Below are positions 1 through 7,902 of a stretch of 64,000 nt of DNA, piece by piece. The stretch is taken from NCBI RefSeq assembly GCF_036248275.1, contig NZ_CP109181.1:3162001-3226000 (forward strand). The letters are read 5' to 3'. The notes below the pieces were generated by a model. That model did not search any database and had not been told where the DNA came from. It saw only the letters and a list, made by a program, of their open reading frames with translations. Position 1 is the first letter of the stretch. Each line of letters opens with the position of its first letter. This DNA is from Streptomyces sp. NBC_01716 (GTDB taxonomy: Bacteria > Actinomycetota > Actinomycetes > Streptomycetales > Streptomycetaceae). Both the position numbers and the translations under genes were made by a program.

Positions 1-756
1 CGCCTGCGCGAACTCACCGGCGCCGAGACCCATGACGTCGCCCTGGTGATGGGCTCCGGCTGGGCACCCGCCGTCGCCGCCCTGGGAGCACCCGAGGCCG
101 AGTTCCCGGTGACCGAGCTGCCGGGCTTCCCCCCGCCTGCCGTCGCCGGCCACGGCGGGTCGATCCGCTCCTACGTGATCGCCGAGAAGCGCGCGCTGGT
201 CTTCCTGGGCCGTACGCACTACTACGAGGGCCGCGGCGTCGCGGCCGTCGCGCACGGCGTCCGTACGGCGGTCGCCGCCGGCTGCAAGACCGTCGTCCTG
301 ACGAACGGCTGCGGCGGGCTGCGCGAGGGGATGCGCCCCGGACAGCCGGTGCTGATCAGTGATCACATCAATCTGACGGCGGCGTCCCCGATCGTCGGCG
401 CGAACTTCGTGGACCTCACGGACCTCTACTCGCCGCGGCTGCGCGCCCTGTGCAAGGAGGTGGACCCCGATCTCGAAGAGGGCGTGTACGTCCAGTTCCC
501 CGGCCCGCACTACGAGACGCCCGCCGAGATCAACATGGTCCGGGTGATGGGCGGTGACCTGGTCGGCATGTCCACCGTGCTGGAGGCCATCGCCGCGCGC
601 GAGGCCGGTGCGGAGGTGCTGGGCATCTCGCTGGTGACGAATCTGGCCGCGGGCCTGTCGGGTGAACCTCTGAACCACGAGGAAGTCCTCCAGGCGGGCC
701 GGGATTCGGCCACGCAGATGGGTGCCCTGCTCGCGCGGGTGCTTGAACGCATCTGA
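1..756 (+). CDS. Purine-nucleoside phosphorylase, 5' end outside window
   Basis: This enzyme splits purine (deoxy)ribonucleosides with phosphate to the base and (deoxy)ribose-1-phosphate, in the cytoplasm. The frame is open from base 1 (it begins [20 protein letters not shown]), so the start lies to the left; 251 codons are visible. Family marks seen are GRTHYYEG, the TNGCGGL glycine loop, [13 protein letters not shown] and [15 protein letters not shown] near the base-binding site, as in the trimeric PNP class. The phosphosugar mutase gene follows 118 bases downstream, and the two would act in series on ribose-1-phosphate. Confidence 0.93.
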   Translation, partial: RLRELTGAETHDVALVMGSGWAPAVAALGAPEAEFPVTELPGFPPPAVAGHGGSIRSYVIAEKRALVFLGRTHYYEGRGVAAVAHGVRTAVAAGCKTVVLTNGCGGLREGMRPGQPVLISDHINLTAASPIVGANFVDLTDLYSPRLRALCKEVDPDLEEGVYVQFPGPHYETPAEINMVRVMGGDLVGMSTVLEAIAAREAGAEVLGISLVTNLAAGLSGEPLNHEEVLQAGRDSATQMGALLARVLERI

Positions 757-874
757 GGCGGGGCAGGCGAGCCGGGCACCGGGGCCGGCTCCGGCTCCGG
801 GTGTCGCGCGCCGACGTCGCGCCGTCCCCGGGCCCAGGGGGTGTCTTGTGGATCTTCAGGAAGGGATACGCACA

Positions 875-2524
875 GTGCAGCAGGACCTCATCGCGCGCGC
901 CGAGACGTGGCTGGCCGAGGACCCGGACAGCGACACGCGGGACGAGCTGCGGGCGCTCCTCGACTCCGGTGATTCGGCCGCGCTGGCCGAACGGTTCGCC
1001 GGCACGCTCCAGTTCGGTACGGCCGGGCTCCGCGGCGAGCTGGGCGCCGGGCCGACGCGGATGAACCGGTCGGTGGTCATCCGCGCCGCCGCCGGGCTCG
1101 CGGCGTATCTCAAGGCCACCGGGCAGGGTGGCGGCCTCGTCGTCATCGGTTACGACGCCCGCCACAAGTCGGCCGACTTCGCGCGCGACACCGCCGCCGT
1201 GATGACCGGCGCGGGGCTGCGCGCCGCCGTGCTGCCGCGTCCGCTGCCGACCCCGCTGCTGGCCTTCGCCATACGGCATCTGGGCGCCGTGGCAGGCGTG
1301 GAGGTCACCGCCAGCCACAACCCGCCGCGCGACAACGGCTACAAGGTCTACCTCGGCGACGGCTCCCAGATCGTGCCTCCCATGGACGGCGAGATCGCGG
1401 CCGAGATCGCGGCCGTCGGACCGCTGAGCTCCGTGGCGCGCCCGGAGGACGGCTGGCAGATCCTCGGGGACGAGGTGCTGACGGCGTATCTGGAACGTAC
1501 GGACGCCGTCCTGAGCCCCGGTTCGCCCCGTACCGCGCGCGTGGTCCACACGGCGCTGCACGGCGTCGGTACGGAGACGCTGAACGCCGCCTTCGCGCGG
1601 GCCGGCTTCCCCGCGCCCGTCCCGGTGGCCGAACAGGCCGAGCCCGACCCGGACTTCCCCACCGTCGCCTTCCCGAACCCGGAGGAGCCGGGCGCGATGG
1701 ACCTGGCCTTCGCCACGGCCCGCCGCGCTGCCCCCGACATCGTCATCGCCAACGACCCGGACGCCGACCGCTGCGCGGTGGCCGTCCCGGACGCGGAAGC
1801 CGGCGGCGGCTGGCGGATGCTGCGCGGCGACGAGGTGGGCGCGCTGCTGGCCGCGCATCTGGTGAACAAGGGCGCGCGAGGGGTCTTCGCCGAGTCGATC
1901 GTGTCGTCGTCGCTGCTCGGCCGGATCGCGGAGGCGGCGGGCGTCGGTTACGAGGAGACGCTCACCGGCTTCAAGTGGATCGCCCGGGTCGACGGCCTGC
2001 GGTACGGCTACGAGGAAGCCCTCGGCTACTGCGCCGATCCCGACGGCGTACGCGACAAGGACGGCATCACGGCGGCGCTGCTGGTCGCCGAGCTGGCGTC
2101 CGAACTGAAGGAGCGCGGCAGGACCCTCTCCGACCTGCTGGACGATCTGGCGCTCGCGCACGGCCTGCACGCCACGGACCAGCTCTCGGCGCGGGTGGAG
2201 GACCTGTCCCTGATCGCGACGGCCATGGAGCGGCTGCGCGACCACCCGCCGACGACGCTGGCGGGCCTGACGGTCACCTCGGCCGAGGACCTCTCGACGG
2301 GCACGGCGGGGCTCCCCCCGACGGACGGCCTGCGCTACCACCTGGAGGGCGCGTACCGGGCCCGGGTGATCGTCCGCCCGAGCGGCACGGAACCGAAGCT
2401 CAAGTGCTACCTGGAGGTGGTGGTCCCGGTCGATGACACGCCGTCCCTGCCCTCGGCCCGCGCGACGGCCAGGGACGTACTGGCCTCCCTGAAGCGGGAC
2501 ATGGCGGCGGCCGCCGGAATCTGA
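875..2524 (+). CDS. Phosphosugar mutase (phosphoglucomutase/phosphomannomutase family), probable phosphopentomutase role
   Basis: An alpha-D-phosphohexomutase of 549 residues. It has the phosphoserine loop TASHNP (Ser147), the metal loop DPDADR (294-299), the sugar-binding GFKW and EEALGY segments, and the phosphate-binding RPSGTEPKLK near the C-terminus. GTG at 875 is chosen because AGGAAGG (858-864) lies 10 bases upstream; the frame is open further left but that part overlaps the preceding gene. The family acts on hexose or pentose 1-phosphates. Its position between a nucleoside phosphorylase and deoC suggests it converts (deoxy)ribose-1-phosphate to the 5-phosphate, which is inference. A 12-bp hairpin follows. 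Confidence 0.88.
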   Translation: MQQDLIARAETWLAEDPDSDTRDELRALLDSGDSAALAERFAGTLQFGTAGLRGELGAGPTRMNRSVVIRAAAGLAAYLKATGQGGGLVVIGYDARHKSADFARDTAAVMTGAGLRAAVLPRPLPTPLLAFAIRHLGAVAGVEVTASHNPPRDNGYKVYLGDGSQIVPPMDGEIAAEIAAVGPLSSVARPEDGWQILGDEVLTAYLERTDAVLSPGSPRTARVVHTALHGVGTETLNAAFARAGFPAPVPVAEQAEPDPDFPTVAFPNPEEPGAMDLAFATARRAAPDIVIANDPDADRCAVAVPDAEAGGGWRMLRGDEVGALLAAHLVNKGARGVFAESIVSSSLLGRIAEAAGVGYEETLTGFKWIARVDGLRYGYEEALGYCADPDGVRDKDGITAALLVAELASELKERGRTLSDLLDDLALAHGLHATDQLSARVEDLSLIATAMERLRDHPPTTLAGLTVTSAEDLSTGTAGLPPTDGLRYHLEGAYRARVIVRPSGTEPKLKCYLEVVVPVDDTPSLPSARATARDVLASLKRDMAAAAGI

Positions 2525-2534
2525 CCGCAGGAGT

Positions 2535-2562
2535 ACGGGACGGCTCCCCGGAGCCGTCCCGT
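2535..2562 (+). terminator. Hairpin after the phosphosugar mutase
   Basis: Perfect 12-bp inverted repeat ACGGGACGGCTC / GAGCCGTCCCGT with a 4-base loop, 10 bases after the stop codon. There is no U-tract, as is usual in high-GC actinobacteria. Confidence 0.7.
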
Positions 2563-2622
2563 CGCTGATCCGGGCGCCCGCTCCGGGGCAGCGCGGCGGA
2601 CGCATCGGAGGACGCAGGAGGG

Positions 2623-2765
2623 CTATGTGTCGAGCAGGAAGTCGAACTCGCCGTCCTTGGCCGCCAAGATGAACGCCCGCATCTCTTCGTCGGTGTAGCG
2701 CAGCGCGGGACGATGGGGGCTCTTGGAGTCATCGAGGGCGGCGAGATCCCCCTCGGTATCGATGT
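2623..2765 (-). pseudogene. DUF397 protein remnant, N-terminus lost
   Basis: The last 48 codons before the stop read as the C-terminal half of a DUF397 protein (LDDSKSPHRPALRYTDEEM, then AAKDGEFDFLL). The expected N-terminal WRKSSYS segment is absent: upstream the frame runs into sequence antisense to the VapC-like remnant, with no plausible start. Intact DUF397 proteins have about 65 residues, and one is present at 49482-49682. It sits beside a truncated toxin gene, so the 2.6-3.2 kb stretch looks like decayed accessory DNA. Confidence 0.55.
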
Positions 2766-2961
2766 CACCCCGCCCACCACCCCGGACGACGCGGAACCCG
2801 AACCCGGAGCGACCGCGTACCGATGGGCGACGCTCGGGGAGACGGACATCCTCTGCCCCGGACCGGAACGCGACCGCGTCCACTCCGCCCACGAGGCATG
2901 GGCCACCGGGCGGACCGCCTACCTCATCTGCGGCGAACGCTTCACCGCGCGGCCGGCCTGA
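2713..2961 (+). CDS. Small hypothetical ORF, doubtful
   Basis: An 82-codon frame with a proline-rich start and a more protein-like second half (YRWATLGETDILCPGPERD, then AYLICGERFTA). I do not recognise the family. It partly overlaps the DUF397 remnant on the other strand and ends 3 bases before the VapC-like fragment, so it could be a piece of another broken gene. No good ribosome-binding site is seen. Confidence 0.25.
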   Translation: MGALGVIEGGEIPLGIDVTPPTTPDDAEPEPGATAYRWATLGETDILCPGPERDRVHSAHEAWATGRTAYLICGERFTARPA

Positions 2962-2964
2962 ACG

Positions 2965-3180
2965 TTGCGTTCGCTGGACGCCATCCACCTGGCCACCGCG
3001 ACGGTCCTGGGTCCGGACCTGACCGGTCTGGCCACGTACGACGACCGACTGGCCGACGCCGGCAACGACGCCGGATTCGAGATCGTCAGCCCGCGCGGAC
3101 AACCGGCCCACCCGGACATGCTCGCCGTCCGCGCGGTCGCCGGGCCGACGCTCGTCGCCGACGAGCACCTCAGCCTGTAG
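2965..3180 (+). pseudogene. VapC-type PIN-domain toxin, C-terminal fragment
   Basis: 71 codons match the second half of PIN-domain ribonuclease toxins: RSLDAIHLATA, then DLTGLATYDDRLADA with the usual acidic residues, then EIVSP. PIN toxins have about 125-140 residues. The N-terminal half with the first catalytic Asp is missing, and no VapB antitoxin is present upstream. The 3' end overlaps the end of the convergent PH-domain gene by 11 bases. Confidence 0.6.
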
Positions 3181-3805
3181 CGAGCAGGACCACCAGTACC
3201 AGCAGGCCCGCCAGGGCCGGGGCCAGGATCTCGTACGCCCAGCGGGCCTGTGGGGGGCCCTGGGCCTCGGGGCGGGACGCGCAGCGCTCGGCCTGTTCGC
3301 GCAGGCCCGCGACCGTGTGGTCCGCGTCGGCCGTCCGCGCGCGTGAGTCCGTGACGTCCGCGCTCACCGACGTCCTGCTGTGCGGGTCGTCGTGGGCGCT
3401 CTGCGACTGCCGTCGCGCCGCGCGCTTGCGCTTGCGGAGCGAGACCGGCACCGCCCACAGCTGGTACTTCGCGCCCGCCTCCGTGAACACCTCGCTCGAA
3501 TACCCGGCCCGCACATCGGCCACGGACGCCCACGGCACGACGATCGTGCGGAACGGGTTCCTGATCCGCAGCCGGTCGTCGTTGGCGAACACCGCCGGCC
3601 GGATCGTGAAGGCCACCACGAGCGGCACGGCGAGCAGCAGGCCCGCGAGCGCGAGCCACGGCGTCCTGCCGTGGCCACGGACCACCGCGTCGATCCCGAT
3701 CCACGCGCCGAGCGCGAGCAGCAGCACACCGCCCGCGATGGCGGCGGGCGACCGGAAGACGCGCTCTGCGTAGGCCGGCTCGGAGGGCTCCTCGGGACTC
3801 GTCAT
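3170..3805 (-). CDS. PH-domain membrane protein
   Basis: 211 residues. Two membrane spans lie near residues 18-60, followed by a PH-like segment around RPAVFANDDRLRIRNPFRT and VPWASVADVRAGYSSEVF, typical of small actinobacterial bacterial-PH (PF10756-like) proteins. A basic, probably disordered stretch follows, and a final hydrophobic helix ends the protein. The ATG at 3805 is the first start after the deoC promoter region, with which the gene is divergent. Function is unknown. Confidence 0.75.
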   Translation of the reverse strand: MTSPEEPSEPAYAERVFRSPAAIAGGVLLLALGAWIGIDAVVRGHGRTPWLALAGLLLAVPLVVAFTIRPAVFANDDRLRIRNPFRTIVVPWASVADVRAGYSSEVFTEAGAKYQLWAVPVSLRKRKRAARRQSQSAHDDPHSRTSVSADVTDSRARTADADHTVAGLREQAERCASRPEAQGPPQARWAYEILAPALAGLLVLVVLLATG

Positions 3806-3909
3806 GCTTTCGATTCTGCCGTACGCGGCCGACAGTCCCGGCACGCCTCCCGGCGCGCACCCCCACATACCCGCCGGGCAGTCCCGTGCCCCACCCCCTG
3901 TACATGCTG

Positions 3910-3921
3910 CTACGCGCGTAG
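3910..3921. promoter_or_regulatory. Palindrome CTACGCGCGTAG upstream of deoC
   Basis: A perfect 12-bp palindrome 20 bases before the deoC start. Copies at 15545 (exact), 26251 (one change) and 27485 (half-site) precede add, the nucleoside importer and the BMP lipoprotein gene. It is read here as the operator of a nucleoside-responsive regulator not encoded nearby, which is inference. Confidence 0.6.
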
Positions 3922-3940
3922 ATATGCTCAGGTGGTGACC

Positions 3941-4918
3941 ATGCCCACGACCGCACCCTCGCCCACAGGCACCGCCGTGGGCGGTGCCCCCCTCGCTGAC
4001 GTGACCTCGTCCGACAGCTCGCTGCGCCGGTTCCTCCACGGGCTGCCCGGCGTCGATGCCGTCGGCCTGGAGGCGCGCGCCGCCTCGCTCGGCACGCGCT
4101 CGATCAAGACGACGGCCAAGGCGTACGCCATCGACCTGGCCATCTCGATGATCGACCTGACGACCCTCGAAGGCTCCGACACGCCGGGCAAGGTCCGGTC
4201 GCTCGCCGCCAAGGCCCTGCATCCGGACCCGACCGACCGCACCGTCCCGACGACGGCCGCGCTCTGCGTCTATCCGGACATGGTGGCCACGGCCGTCGCC
4301 GCGCTCGCCGGGAGCGACGTGAAGGTCGCCTCCGTCGCCACCGCCTTCCCGGCCGGCCGCACCGCCCTGGCCGTGAAGCTCGCCGACGTACGGGACGCGG
4401 TCGCCGCCGGCGCCGACGAGGTCGACATGGTGATCGACCGCGGCGCGTTCCTCGCGGGCCACTATCTGAAGGTCTACGAGGAGATCGTGGCCGTGAAGGC
4501 GGAGTGCGGCGCGGCCCGTCTCAAGGTCATCTTCGAGACCGGTGAGCTGTCCACGTACGACAACATCCGCCGCGCCTCCTGGCTCGGCATGGCCGCCGGC
4601 GCGGACTTCATCAAGACGTCGACCGGCAAGGTGGCCGTCAACGCCACCCCCGCCAACACGCTGCTGATGCTGGAGGCCGTACGCGACTTCCGCGCCCAGA
4701 CCGGCGTCCAGGTCGGGGTGAAGCCCGCCGGCGGGATCAGGACCAGCAAGGACGCGATCAAGTTCCTCGTACTGGTCAACGAGACCGTCGGCGAGGACTG
4801 GCTGGACAGCCACTGGTTCCGGTTCGGCGCCTCCAGTCTCCTCAACGACCTGCTGATGCAGCGCCAGAAGCTCTCCACCGGCCGCTACTCCGGCCCCGAC
4901 TACGTCACAGTGGACTGA
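3941..4918 (+). CDS. deoC: Deoxyribose-phosphate aldolase
   Basis: Cleaves 2-deoxyribose-5-phosphate to glyceraldehyde-3-phosphate and acetaldehyde. The protein has 325 residues and is of the longer type. The Schiff-base lysine is K225 in FIKTSTGKVAVNATP and the proton-relay lysine is K261 in VGVKPAGGIR; CVYPDMV and DEVDMVIDRGAFL are also conserved. ATG 3941 is chosen with AGGTGG 5 bases upstream; in-frame GTGs at 3932 and 3935 would add 2-3 residues. The downstream aldehyde dehydrogenase starts 6 bases after the stop, which fits oxidation of the acetaldehyde. The shared palindrome lies upstream. Confidence 0.95.
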   Translation: MPTTAPSPTGTAVGGAPLADVTSSDSSLRRFLHGLPGVDAVGLEARAASLGTRSIKTTAKAYAIDLAISMIDLTTLEGSDTPGKVRSLAAKALHPDPTDRTVPTTAALCVYPDMVATAVAALAGSDVKVASVATAFPAGRTALAVKLADVRDAVAAGADEVDMVIDRGAFLAGHYLKVYEEIVAVKAECGAARLKVIFETGELSTYDNIRRASWLGMAAGADFIKTSTGKVAVNATPANTLLMLEAVRDFRAQTGVQVGVKPAGGIRTSKDAIKFLVLVNETVGEDWLDSHWFRFGASSLLNDLLMQRQKLSTGRYSGPDYVTVD

Positions 4919-4924
4919 TACACG

Positions 4925-6382
4925 ATGGCTTTCGAATACGCACCGGCCCCCGAGTCACGCTCGGTCGTCGACATCGCGCCGAGCTACGGCCTGTTCATCG
5001 ACGGCGAGTTCACCGACGCCGCCGACGGCAAGGTCTTCAAGACGGTCTCCCCGGCCACCGAGGAGGTGCTGTCCGAGGTCGCCCGCGCGGGCACCGAAGA
5101 CGTCGACCGGGCCGTGAAGGCGGCCCGCAAGGCGTTCGCGAAGTGGTCTGCGCTGCCGGGCGCCGAGCGCGCCAAGTACCTCTTCCGGATCGCCCGGATC
5201 ATCCAGGAGCGCTCACGCGAACTGGCCGTCCTGGAGACCCTCGACAACGGCAAGCCGATCCGCGAGACCCGCGACGCGGACCTCCCGTTGGTCGCCGCGC
5301 ACTTCTTCTACTACGCGGGCTGGGCCGACAAGCTCGACCACGCCGGGTTCGGCCGGAGGACGACAGAAGGACACAGCGGAACGAACCCGCGCCCGCTCGG
5401 CGTCGCCGGCCAGGTCATCCCGTGGAACTTCCCGCTGCTGATGCTCGCGTGGAAGATCGCCCCGGCGCTCGCCACGGGCAACACAGTCGTACTGAAGCCC
5501 GCCGAGACCACCCCGCTGAGTGCTCTGTTCTTCGCGGACATCTGCCGCCAGGCGGGCCTGCCGCGCGGCGTCGTCAACATCCTTCCCGGGTACGGCGACA
5601 CGGGTGCCGCCCTCGTCGGGCACGAGGACATCGACAAGATCGCCTTCACCGGTTCGACCGCCGTCGGCAAGGCCATCGCCCGGCAGATCGCGGGCACCGA
5701 GAAGAAGGTCACCCTCGAACTCGGCGGCAAGGGCGCCAACATCGTCTTCGACGACGCCCCGGTCGACCAGGCCGTCGAGGGCATCGTCACGGGCATCTTC
5801 TTCAACCAGGGCCAGGTCTGCTGCGCCGGATCGCGGCTGCTGGTCCAGGAGTCGGTCCACGAGGAGCTGCTGGACTCACTGAAGCGCCGGCTCACGACGC
5901 TGCGGGTCGGCGACCCGCTGGACAAGAACACGGACCTCGGCGCGATCAACTCCGCCGAACAGCTGGCCCGTATCAGGACGCTGGCCGACGCGGGCGAGGC
6001 GGAGGGCGCCGAGCGCTGGTCGCCGGAGTGCGAACTCCCCTCCTCCGGCTACTGGTTCGCGCCGACCCTCTTCACCAATGTCACGCAGGCGCACACCGTC
6101 GCGCGCGACGAGATCTTCGGCCCGGTGCTCTCCGTCCTGACGTTCCGCACGCCCGACGAGGCGGTCGCCAAGGCCAACAACACGCAGTACGGCCTCTCCG
6201 CCGGCATCTGGACGGAGAAGGGCTCCCGCATCCTCGCCGTCGCCAACAGGCTCCGCGCGGGCGTGGTGTGGGCCAACACGTTCAACAAGTTCGACCCGAC
6301 CTCGCCCTTCGGCGGCTACAAGGAGTCGGGCTACGGCCGCGAGGGCGGTCGCCACGGCCTGGAGGCGTATCTCGATGTCTGA
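4925..6382 (+). CDS. NAD(P)-dependent aldehyde dehydrogenase
   Basis: 485 residues, full-length ALDH superfamily. The catalytic cysteine is C299 in FNQGQVCCAGS and the general base is E265 in LELGGKG. VIPWNFP and the cofactor-binding KPAE and FTGST segments are intact. It lies 6 bases after deoC and is probably translationally coupled. Oxidation of acetaldehyde released by the aldolase is the likely job, inferred from context. It overlaps the next gene by 8 bases (ATGTCTGA). Confidence 0.9.
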   Translation: MAFEYAPAPESRSVVDIAPSYGLFIDGEFTDAADGKVFKTVSPATEEVLSEVARAGTEDVDRAVKAARKAFAKWSALPGAERAKYLFRIARIIQERSRELAVLETLDNGKPIRETRDADLPLVAAHFFYYAGWADKLDHAGFGRRTTEGHSGTNPRPLGVAGQVIPWNFPLLMLAWKIAPALATGNTVVLKPAETTPLSALFFADICRQAGLPRGVVNILPGYGDTGAALVGHEDIDKIAFTGSTAVGKAIARQIAGTEKKVTLELGGKGANIVFDDAPVDQAVEGIVTGIFFNQGQVCCAGSRLLVQESVHEELLDSLKRRLTTLRVGDPLDKNTDLGAINSAEQLARIRTLADAGEAEGAERWSPECELPSSGYWFAPTLFTNVTQAHTVARDEIFGPVLSVLTFRTPDEAVAKANNTQYGLSAGIWTEKGSRILAVANRLRAGVVWANTFNKFDPTSPFGGYKESGYGREGGRHGLEAYLDV

Positions 6383-7265
6383 GTCCGAGCGACTGTCCGT
6401 CTTCAAGACCTACAAGCTGTACGTCGGGGGCAAGTTCCCCCGCTCCGAGAGCGGCCGGGTGTACGAGGTGACCGACTCAAAGGGCAGATGGCTCGCCAAC
6501 GCGCCGCGGTCCTCCCGCAAGGACGCCCGTGACGCCGTCTCCGCAGCCCGCAAGGCGTTCGGCGGCTGGTCGGGCGCCACCGCGTACAACAGGGGCCAGG
6601 TGCTCTACCGCGTCGCCGAGATGCTGGAGGGCCGCCGCGACCAGTTCACGGCCGAGGTGGCCGCCGCCGACGGCATCTCCAAGTCCAAGGCCGCCGCGGT
6701 CGTGGACGCGACCGTCGACCGCTGGGTCTGGTACGCGGGCTGGACGGACAAGATCGGCCAGGTGACGGGCGGCGCGAACCCCGTGGCCGGCCCGTTCTTC
6801 AACCTGTCCACGCCCGAGCCCACGGGCGTCGTGACGGTCCTCGCCCCGCAGGACTCGTCGTTCCTCGGTCTGGTCTCGGTGCTCGCCCCGGTGATCGCCA
6901 CCGGCAACACGGCGGTGGTCGTGGCGAGCGAGCGCTCCCCGCTGCCCGCCCTGTCGCTGGGCGAGGTGCTGGCAACCTCCGACGTGCCGGGCGGCGTCGT
7001 CAACGTCCTCTCGGGCCGTACGGCGGAGCTGGCCACGCCCCTCGCGTCGCACCAGGACGTCAACGGCATCGATCTGTACGGCGCCGACGAGGCGCTGGCC
7101 AAGGAGCTGGAGATCGCGGCGGCGGACAACCTGAAGCGGGTGGTGCGCCCGCACCCGGTGGACTTCACCGCCGACCCAGGCACCGGCAGGCTGACGGCCT
7201 TCCTGGAGACGAAGACCGTCTGGCACCCCACGGGCAGCCTGGGCGCGTCGGGCTCCGGCTACTGA
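6375..7265 (+). CDS. Shortened aldehyde dehydrogenase paralogue without catalytic residues
   Basis: 296 residues that align with the NAD-binding N-terminal part of ALDH: AARKAFGGWS, VWYAGWTDKIGQ, then ATGNTAVVVASERSP. The GQxC cysteine and the LELGGKG glutamate segments are absent; after about residue 235 the protein turns into an unrelated tail (TVWHPTGSLGASGSGY). The frame is intact and starts inside the end of the catalytic ALDH gene, so it looks maintained rather than decayed. A structural or regulatory partner for the upstream enzyme is plausible but not shown. Confidence 0.8.
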   Translation: MSESERLSVFKTYKLYVGGKFPRSESGRVYEVTDSKGRWLANAPRSSRKDARDAVSAARKAFGGWSGATAYNRGQVLYRVAEMLEGRRDQFTAEVAAADGISKSKAAAVVDATVDRWVWYAGWTDKIGQVTGGANPVAGPFFNLSTPEPTGVVTVLAPQDSSFLGLVSVLAPVIATGNTAVVVASERSPLPALSLGEVLATSDVPGGVVNVLSGRTAELATPLASHQDVNGIDLYGADEALAKELEIAAADNLKRVVRPHPVDFTADPGTGRLTAFLETKTVWHPTGSLGASGSGY

Positions 7266-7281
7266 GCCGCCCCCGCGTACG

Positions 7282-7334
7282 CCTACGTAAGGAGGCCCGG
7301 CCGTCGTCGTGACGGCCGGGCCTCCTTACGTAGG
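7282..7334. terminator. Strong bidirectional hairpin between convergent genes
   Basis: Perfect 24-bp inverted repeat (7282-7305 / 7311-7334) with a 5-base loop, between the ALDH paralogue and the convergent secreted-protein gene. It would terminate both transcripts. Confidence 0.88.
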
Positions 7335-7357
7335 TACGACGCGCGGAGCGCCGACGC

Positions 7358-7774
7358 TCAGCCGGGCAGCAGCCCCGTCACCGGGCCGACGAGCGGCAGA
7401 TCCTTGAGGCCGCCGCCCTTGGTGACGGAGTCCGTCAGCATGGCCGTGGACAGCGGCTTGAAGTCGGCGATCTGCGTGCCGACCGCGTTGTCCAGCGGGT
7501 CGACGCCCGTCTTGGCCAGCGGGTTGAGCTGGAGGTTCTTGACCGGGCCGAGGCCCCCGGCCAGGGAGTGCCCGAGGGCGCCCGCCAGGCCGTCGGTGGC
7601 GGCAGCCCCGGCCGCCGCGAGCTCGCTGTCGGGCCCCGACGCGGGCACGGGCGCGGCCGGCGCCGCCTGGGCCGCGGCGCCGCCGAGCCCGATCGCCGCG
7701 CCGGCCGCGGTGATCGTCAGCCCGGCGCGCAGCAGCGCGCGGCGCCGGGAGGTGGGAGCTGAATGACGTGCCAT
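7358..7774 (-). CDS. Small secreted protein, ATP-binding or enzymatic motifs absent
   Basis: 138 residues. A twin-arginine-like start (TSRRRALLRAG) and a hydrophobic stretch end in AAAQAAPAAP, a signal peptide. The mature part is rich in Gly, Ala, Leu and Pro, with LNPLAKTGVDPLDNAVGTQ and a short repeat-like PLVGPVTGLLPG end. The secreted protein at 13915-14244 has a similar build, so the two may be distant paralogues. Function is unknown; the streptomycete surface or spore coat is a guess. Confidence 0.7.
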   Translation of the reverse strand: MARHSAPTSRRRALLRAGLTITAAGAAIGLGGAAAQAAPAAPVPASGPDSELAAAGAAATDGLAGALGHSLAGGLGPVKNLQLNPLAKTGVDPLDNAVGTQIADFKPLSTAMLTDSVTKGGGLKDLPLVGPVTGLLPG

Positions 7775-7902
7775 GGGATTCCTGACTGCGCGAAAGTGAC
7801 GGGTAAGGGGAATGACACGCACAGTAGTTGAGAGGTGACGCTCGATACCACCGCCGTAGCCAGGGATCCCCTGTGCGGGTGTATGCCTCAGACTGGTGTC
7901 CC

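Noticed and set aside
530..2605. Very long open frame opposite the PNP and mutase genes, and many like it
   Set aside because: Shadow of high-GC codon bias in the true genes; Arg/Gly/Ala-rich translation without domains.
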